Below are positions 59,975-64,000 of a DNA stretch of 64,000 nucleotides, in pieces. The DNA comes from Deinococcus hopiensis KR-140. Lineage in GTDB: Bacteria; Deinococcota; Deinococci; Deinococcales; Deinococcaceae. Positions within the stretch are counted from its first letter, which is position 1. Each line of letters opens with the position of its first letter. The DNA is taken from positions 1-64,000 of the forward strand of contig NZ_FWWU01000005.1 in the NCBI RefSeq assembly GCF_900176165.1. The letters run 5' to 3'. A program made the translations under genes and the position numbers. The notes beneath the pieces were generated by a model. It had not been told where the DNA came from and ran no database searches. It worked only from the letters and a program-made list of their open reading frames with translations.

Positions 59975-60208
59975 TCAGTCTCGGGAGTACGTCGCGACGA
60001 TCGGCGTATAGGCCTGGGCGCGGTCCACAATCTCCTCGGCAGTCTGTTCGCCATTAGATCCAAAAATGTAGTCCGTCACCTGCGGGTCCAGGAGATGGTC
60101 GCGGAGGAGATTGATCATCTCGTCGGCTTCGTCCTCAGTCTGGTAGTCACCGTCGAGTAAGCGCTGCACGAGGGCAACGAGCGCTGTGCGACCGAACGGT
60201 TGGATCAT
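59975..60208 (-). CDS. Colicin/bacteriocin-immunity-like protein
   Basis: 77 residues: MIQPFGRTALVALVQRLLDG, DYQTEDEADEMINLLRDHLL, DPQVTDYIFGSNGEQTAEEI, VDRAQAYTPIVA. The layout T-E-x-E...P-x-x-x-D-x-I-x...T/S-x-E-x-I-V matches the colicin E-type immunity fold. A truncated relative lies at 49334. No toxin partner is seen, so it may be an orphan immunity gene protecting against competitors. Confidence 0.5.
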   Translation of the reverse strand: MIQPFGRTALVALVQRLLDGDYQTEDEADEMINLLRDHLLDPQVTDYIFGSNGEQTAEEIVDRAQAYTPIVATYSRD

Positions 60209-60225
60209 TTTCCCATTGTGCTTTG

Positions 60226-60627
60226 TCAGCGTGCGGGGAGTGCCAGGAGGCGGTGAAAGTCTTGGGCTGCTATGTCGCGACCCGGGTGCGCCACGGCGGG
60301 ATGCGTCAGTTCACCACAGAGCATCAGGTGCAGCGCGCTGCGCCGGCGCGGCAACTTCACGACGTCTATGCGATTGGCCAGACCGCTGTCCCAGCGCGTG
60401 ACGCCGGCATGGACTTCAGGGTCTGCGTCATCCAGAAGCTCCCAGTCGTACATGCCGTCGACCAGGTTATACAGGGCTCCGCCAGAGGCTGCGAACTGAA
60501 GGCTACGCAGCAGGTCAAGCGCCTGAGGCTGGGTGATCTCTCGTCCCACCCAGGCGGAGACGGTCGCCCCCAAAGGTTCTGACGGCAGGGGACCTTGCAA
60601 GTCAAGCGGAAGACGGTCACCAATCAT
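60226..60627 (-). CDS. Hypothetical protein
   Basis: 133 residues from ATG 60627: MIGDRLPLDLQGPLPSEPLG, ATVSAWVGREITQPQALDLL, LYNLVDGMYDWELLDDADPE, RWDSGLANRIDVVKLPRRRS. Soluble, helical. It ends 17 bp upstream of the immunity-like gene on the same strand, so the two are probably an operon and this protein may share its role. No family recognised. Confidence 0.6.
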   Translation of the reverse strand: MIGDRLPLDLQGPLPSEPLGATVSAWVGREITQPQALDLLRSLQFAASGGALYNLVDGMYDWELLDDADPEVHAGVTRWDSGLANRIDVVKLPRRRSALHLMLCGELTHPAVAHPGRDIAAQDFHRLLALPAR

Positions 60628-60732
60628 GGGACTCCAGTTCAGTCTGTGGGCAAGATGGCGCTGGCCTGTAGGCCAGGGCTACGACTTAGGTCGTATGGGC
60701 CGCAGAATACTGCGCTTGAATTTGCCTGCGCG

Positions 60733-61155
60733 GTGCGCCCGGGTGCCTGGCGGCGCCTCGGGTGGCCGGAGATTAAGGGGCGCGTTACAGTTCGCATGCA
60801 TGGTGAACTCCTTCCCCTGCGGCCTCAGCGTCCGGAAGCGGCGCTGCTGGTGCTCCTGCTCCTCAAAGGGAGAGTGCTGAGGCGCGAGCGGGTTCAAGAT
60901 GCCCTGGACCTGCCGGGCAGCAACGAGAACACCCGGCGCAAGGCGCTCAGCCGCGTGGTCGGGGACCTGCGTGAAGTGTTGGGCTGGCCGGGTTCGGTCC
61001 TGACGGGCGACGGTCTCCTGCGCCTTTCCACTGAACTCAAGTGGGTGCTGCACACGCCGGGCCCAGAGCAGGCGGAGCGGTTCTGCGAAGGGCGCGTTGA
61101 CCCCTGGGTAGAAGACTGGCGGCTTCAACACGCTCCGCTTTCCCCAATACGCTGA
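60733..61155 (+). CDS. SARP/BTAD-like winged-helix protein lacking further domains
   Basis: 140 residues from GTG 60733 (start uncertain; ATG 60796 is an alternative). WPEIKGRVTVRMHGELLPLR, PQRPEAALLVLLLLKGRVLR, RERVQDALDLPGSNENTRRK, ALSRVVGDLREVLG follows the DNA-binding domain of SARP-type activators. The bacterial-transcriptional-activation and ATPase domains that usually follow are absent. It may be a stand-alone regulator. Confidence 0.45.
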   Translation: MRPGAWRRLGWPEIKGRVTVRMHGELLPLRPQRPEAALLVLLLLKGRVLRRERVQDALDLPGSNENTRRKALSRVVGDLREVLGWPGSVLTGDGLLRLSTELKWVLHTPGPEQAERFCEGRVDPWVEDWRLQHAPLSPIR

Positions 61156-61224
61156 TTGACTGCTCTCGGCAACCAGATCCCTGGAATGCCGTAGGTGCGC
61201 TGAGAAGCGCGCTACGCTGAACAA

Positions 61225-61491
61225 ATGCAGTTGCGCGCCGTGGTTGAGCACGCTCTTGGGGATGAACAGCCGGGCCAGGCACTGCGCCGCCTGGTCCGCG
61301 AACTCCACACAGCGGGATGGCCCAAGCCTGAGCTGTACCGGGCCTTTCACGATCTGCTGAAGCCGCAGCAAGGATGGGAGCTCACGGGAGCTCAGGAGGA
61401 CCTGCTGAGGGATGAGATCCTCGACGCTCTCACGGGTTGGTGTCTCCCTGAGAGGCGACTGCTTCCGGAGGAGCAAGATGTGGTGGGGTAA
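61225..61491 (+). CDS. Small hypothetical protein
   Basis: 88 residues: MQLRAVVEHALGDEQPGQAL, RRLVRELHTAGWPKPELYRA, FHDLLKPQQGWELTGAQEDL, LRDEILDALTGWC. Wholly helical, soluble, with strong codon bias and a perfect terminator hairpin right after. A common type of unannotated Deinococcus gene; function unknown. Confidence 0.65.
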   Translation: MQLRAVVEHALGDEQPGQALRRLVRELHTAGWPKPELYRAFHDLLKPQQGWELTGAQEDLLRDEILDALTGWCLPERRLLPEEQDVVG

Positions 61492-61513
61492 CTCACGGGC
61501 CCTTTTTGTTCTC

Positions 61514-61555
61514 CTCCCCAACTCCCGATAACAGAGATTATCGGGAGTTGGGGAG
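61514..61555 (+). terminator. Perfect 18-bp hairpin
   Basis: CTCCCCAACTCCCGATAA and TTATCGGGAGTTGGGGAG enclose CAGAGA, 22 bases after the preceding stop. Only a weak T-run follows (GATTTCATTC), and a T-run (CCTTTTTGTTC) lies before it. The perfect arm is longer than most terminators and could be a transcript-stabilising hairpin. Confidence 0.7.
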
Positions 61556-61733
61556 ATTTCATTCCGAGCAGGACAGGATTGCCTGGTCCAATTTCAAGCT
61601 CAAGCGTGTGCGAACTGCCGAGTAGATTGACTTGCGAAGCGATGCAGTGAATCTGAATCTGTAGCTTGATTCTCCCCTGCTTGTTGAGCAGATGATCGCG
61701 AGCTTCAATCCTTCATGACCACTAACCTGAGGC

Positions 61734-62615
61734 GTGGCTCTTCCCAGACGAATGCGTGGCGCCCGGCGCATTACCCACCATTCACGCGTGTACCGCTGGC
61801 GTTTTCGCCCGTCTGGAATAGAAAGTTCGCTCTCCATTGTGCGTGATGAGGGTGGCGCCTCACGCCTGGTCATTCGGATGCCAACGTTCTTGGACCCCTG
61901 GCTCCACTTTCCTGTGCTGGGCATGAACGTCCCTGAGGTGATGACGCCTGCATTTGTCGCCCGCGCACTTGGTGCAGCCGAAGCGCGAGGTTGGTGTCCG
62001 GACAGCCGCGATGGTGATTTCGTCCTCGTCTTTACAGGGAGTCATTTCCAGCTGCCAGTGGAATTCCAGGAGCTTGAAGCCCTGATGGTCTTCCTGAAAC
62101 GTGAAGAAGGAGCACCGCAGTGCATTGACGTCATCCACCGACTGGACCTGATGAACATCGCGTGGAGACAAGCCAAAGCTGCTCTCGAGGACGGAAATCA
62201 AGTTCTGGCATTGTGGTGGGCTGAGAAGGGAATCAGGGTTGCCGAGAAGGATCCGGTGTGCATGGGGCCGGGGATGAACATGCGTGTGTGGTTCATTCGG
62301 GAATACGGCCATCAAGATGACCATCCGGTTCTCGATACCCGAGTGCTGGTGAATCGCTTCTTTGAAGATTTGCCTTGGTCACCAAAAGAGGCGGTGCAAG
62401 CCGCTCAATCTGCAAAGGAACGCCAGGAGCAGAACCTGCCCCCAGTGCAAGAAAGCAATGTGGTGCAGCGGCATATTTGGATGGCGCTTCGTCGACTGAA
62501 AAGAATTAAAGGACACCTGCCAAGCAACGAGTGGGACAAGTTACAACCCTGGTTCGACGTGTACCGTGATTTGAGCGCACCACTTTCCGCCTCTTGCAGC
62601 TCAGGACGTCAGTGA
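61734..62615 (+). CDS. Conserved hypothetical protein
   Basis: 293 residues from GTG 61734 (other starts possible). N-terminal part: VYRWRFRPSGIESSLSIVRD, ASRLVIRMPTFLDPWLHFPV, VTPAFVARALGAAEARGW-like TPAFVARALGAAEARGWCPD, a compact beta-alpha fold. C-terminal part (from about residue 135) is helical with AWRQAKAALEDGNQVLALWW and HIWMALRRLKRIKGHLP. Soluble, unknown. From 62616 to 62900 I see no gene. Confidence 0.6.
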   Translation: MALPRRMRGARRITHHSRVYRWRFRPSGIESSLSIVRDEGGASRLVIRMPTFLDPWLHFPVLGMNVPEVMTPAFVARALGAAEARGWCPDSRDGDFVLVFTGSHFQLPVEFQELEALMVFLKREEGAPQCIDVIHRLDLMNIAWRQAKAALEDGNQVLALWWAEKGIRVAEKDPVCMGPGMNMRVWFIREYGHQDDHPVLDTRVLVNRFFEDLPWSPKEAVQAAQSAKERQEQNLPPVQESNVVQRHIWMALRRLKRIKGHLPSNEWDKLQPWFDVYRDLSAPLSASCSSGRQ

Positions 62616-62900
62616 TCCTGGCGGGCAATGGCATTCATGACGTCCTGAACCTATGGAGGATCATTGCCTCTGGTATAGGACTTTCTCAAGGAGAGTGGTG
62701 GCCGTGACGGGCTCCTACTGGCGCAGAGTCCAGCGGCTGGTTCCTGGCGGCGGCTGCGCCTGCAAGTCCAGAACCTCCCGTGTGGCCAGGAGCGGCTCTC
62801 CCATAACCGAGCAGCGAAAGGTGTACCGCCCTGGGGAGGCGTACGTATGGGTCACCGCGCACAGGGGCTCTGCCTCACGCTCTTCTTCTTCCCCATCGCC

Positions 62901-63269
62901 CTAGTCCAGGTGCAAGGCCGAGCCGGGTGAGGCGAAATCGAACAGGTGGAAGGTCATCGTCAGGGGCCGCGTGCCCTCACGGGTGAGGCGCAAGACGCGC
63001 CGGGGCCAGCGGTCTGCATTGGAGAGAAACCCCTCCCATGCAGCGTCGAGGAGCCGCTCCTCCCGCGAGGCTGGACGGGCGAGCAACGCTTCGAGTTCGC
63101 GGGCGTCCCGCAAGTTCATGCCGAACGCGTCCATGACCACCTGGTAGGCACGGAACTGGTCGAGCCCCTGCTCGCGCAGCAACCAGCGCGCCACACCCGT
63201 GCCGGAACGTCCACCCCTGGCCTGCTCGCGCACCCCCAAGATCCACTCGAAGTGCTGGGCGAACTCCAT
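62901..63269 (-). CDS. Hypothetical protein
   Basis: 122 residues from ATG 63269: MEFAQHFEWILGVREQARGG, VARWLLREQGLDQFRAYQVV, MDAFGMNLRDARELEALLAR, FLSNADRWPRRVLRLTREGT and a terminal TMTFHLFDFASPGSALHLD. Helical then beta, soluble. Good codon bias. It may be an effector- or immunity-like protein but is unrecognised. Confidence 0.55.
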   Translation of the reverse strand: MEFAQHFEWILGVREQARGGRSGTGVARWLLREQGLDQFRAYQVVMDAFGMNLRDARELEALLARPASREERLLDAAWEGFLSNADRWPRRVLRLTREGTRPLTMTFHLFDFASPGSALHLD

Positions 63270-63638
63270 CTCGGGAAGTCTACGCTGCTGGTTTGTCCTT
63301 TTGCGGCCCACTAGGGCCCACCCATGGACCACGCCGAGGCCTGCGCGACAGAGGTGCTGTGCGCAGTGCTTGCCTGGCGCCCCTGAAAGACCTGATGTTC
63401 TGCGCACGTCCCTCCAGGGCAGCCGGCCCGTCTTCCGTACGTCTTTGCGTCCGGAGCCATCGTGCTCTCCCTGCTGCCGGGAGCCATGGATGACCAGGCG
63501 GAAGCGGCAGCTGTGGCTCTTCCTGAGTCATCCGGCGGAGGCGGGGATGCGCCACCCGCCGGATGTGCCGGGGGAGGGGAAAGGGCACCATAGGGACAAC
63601 CGAGGGACGAGTGTGCCGACCGGTGAAAGGAACTCACC

Positions 63639-63791
63639 GTGAATCATTTCCTCTTCCAGAACCGTGCCCAGGAACTCCGCACAGAAGCCCAGCAACGCCG
63701 CGAAGCCAGAGCGGCCTGCATTCAGCAGCGACCCGCCCGCCTCACCGTCGCGTCCTTGCTGACCCTCTTCCGGCAGGCGCGGCTCGCGTGA
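63639..63791 (+). CDS. 50-residue basic helical protein
   Basis: GTG 63639 with AAAGGAA upstream. MNHFLFQNRAQELRTEAQQR, REARAACIQQRPARLTVASL, LTLFRQARLA. Amphipathic and arginine-rich, followed 29 bases later by a strong terminator. The site plus terminator support a real gene. Confidence 0.5.
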   Translation: MNHFLFQNRAQELRTEAQQRREARAACIQQRPARLTVASLLTLFRQARLA

Positions 63792-63819
63792 GCATCGTCC
63801 ATAACGTCCGCAGTGACTC

Positions 63820-63845
63820 ACCCCCCTCCTGATCAGGAGGGGGGT
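63820..63845 (+). terminator. Palindromic terminator
   Basis: ACCCCCCTCCTGA / TCAGGAGGGGGGT is a perfect palindrome followed by TCGCTTT. It closes the 50-residue gene. The remaining 155 bases to the window end show no feature I can support. Confidence 0.75.
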
Positions 63846-64000
63846 TCGCTTTGGTCTATCGGTGGGGGCTCTGAACCAGGCCCTCAGCCCACAGCAGCCC
63901 CAGGTTCGCCCTGGCGGCCAGCAGCGCCCCACCACAAAGTCCAGTTGCGCGTGCAGGACGCCACGGCGTCTATCAGTCCCCACACCGCATACGGTTGAGG

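Noticed and set aside
1..64000. CRISPR arrays, rRNA genes and integrase attachment sites
   Set aside because: No regularly spaced repeats, no ribosomal RNA sequence and no integrase gene were seen in the window.

Overview
The window looks like an accessory replicon (plasmid or megaplasmid) or genomic-island segment of a Deinococcus-type bacterium. The strongest clue is a Ro60 orthologue gene (rsr) preceded by a Y-type RNA. GC-rich codon use in the main genes, several insertion sequences and a dense population of broken genes, toxin-antitoxin remnants and immunity-like proteins fit the accessory part of such a genome. The genus is an inference; no ribosomal RNA gene or conventional tRNA gene is present.

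Layout. 1-1.5 kb: IS debris, including an IS630-type element inserted next to a partial IS4/IS701-type transposase. 2.0-13.6 kb: a defence-like block. It holds an MrfA/Hrq1-like helicase (+) converging on a minus-strand operon of an exonuclease-RecQ-UvrD triple fusion, a small protein, an McrB-like AAA+ motor with DUF4357-like and EVE/PUA-like modules, and an McrC nuclease. 13.8-18.4 kb: a 120-bp MITE-like element, a putative replication/DNA-binding protein, a dead Uma2 gene and a two-gene operon ending in a replication-relaxation-like PD-(D/E)XK protein. 18.7-22.2 kb: a JAB/MPN-fold protein that has lost its histidines, an XRE regulator, and a decayed MbcA/ParS-GNAT toxin-antitoxin pair. 23.0-25.2 kb: a second IS630 copy and broken UvrD-like helicase DNA. 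25.2-27.1 kb: the Y RNA, whose tRNA-like module is circularly permuted, and rsr, which carries a frameshift. 27-34 kb: IS5 and IS66 remnants around a GH38 alpha-mannosidase. 34-38.5 kb: TetR with a medium-chain reductase, and a MerR/GyrI-type regulator with a clear operator. 38.7-46 kb: a complete IS5-type element, a YetF/DUF421 membrane protein, more antitoxin relics and tiny membrane peptides between inverted hairpin repeats. 46-49 kb: an SDR enzyme with a divergent XRE/MmyB-type regulator, and a secreted protein. 49.7-55.9 kb: a MacAB-like export operon, a VanY-like peptidase and a VanRS-like two-component system. 56-64 kb: an orphan response regulator, SUKH-like and colicin-immunity-like proteins, a YqeK-like HD protein and several unknown genes.

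How the genes fit together. The helicases, McrB and McrC could form one anti-invader system that recognises modified DNA. The Ro60 orthologue and Y RNA form a known RNA-quality-control partnership, although rsr appears frameshifted here. The VanRS-like pair probably controls the adjacent envelope-directed export operon. Much of the remainder is regulators, immunity proteins and decaying mobile DNA.
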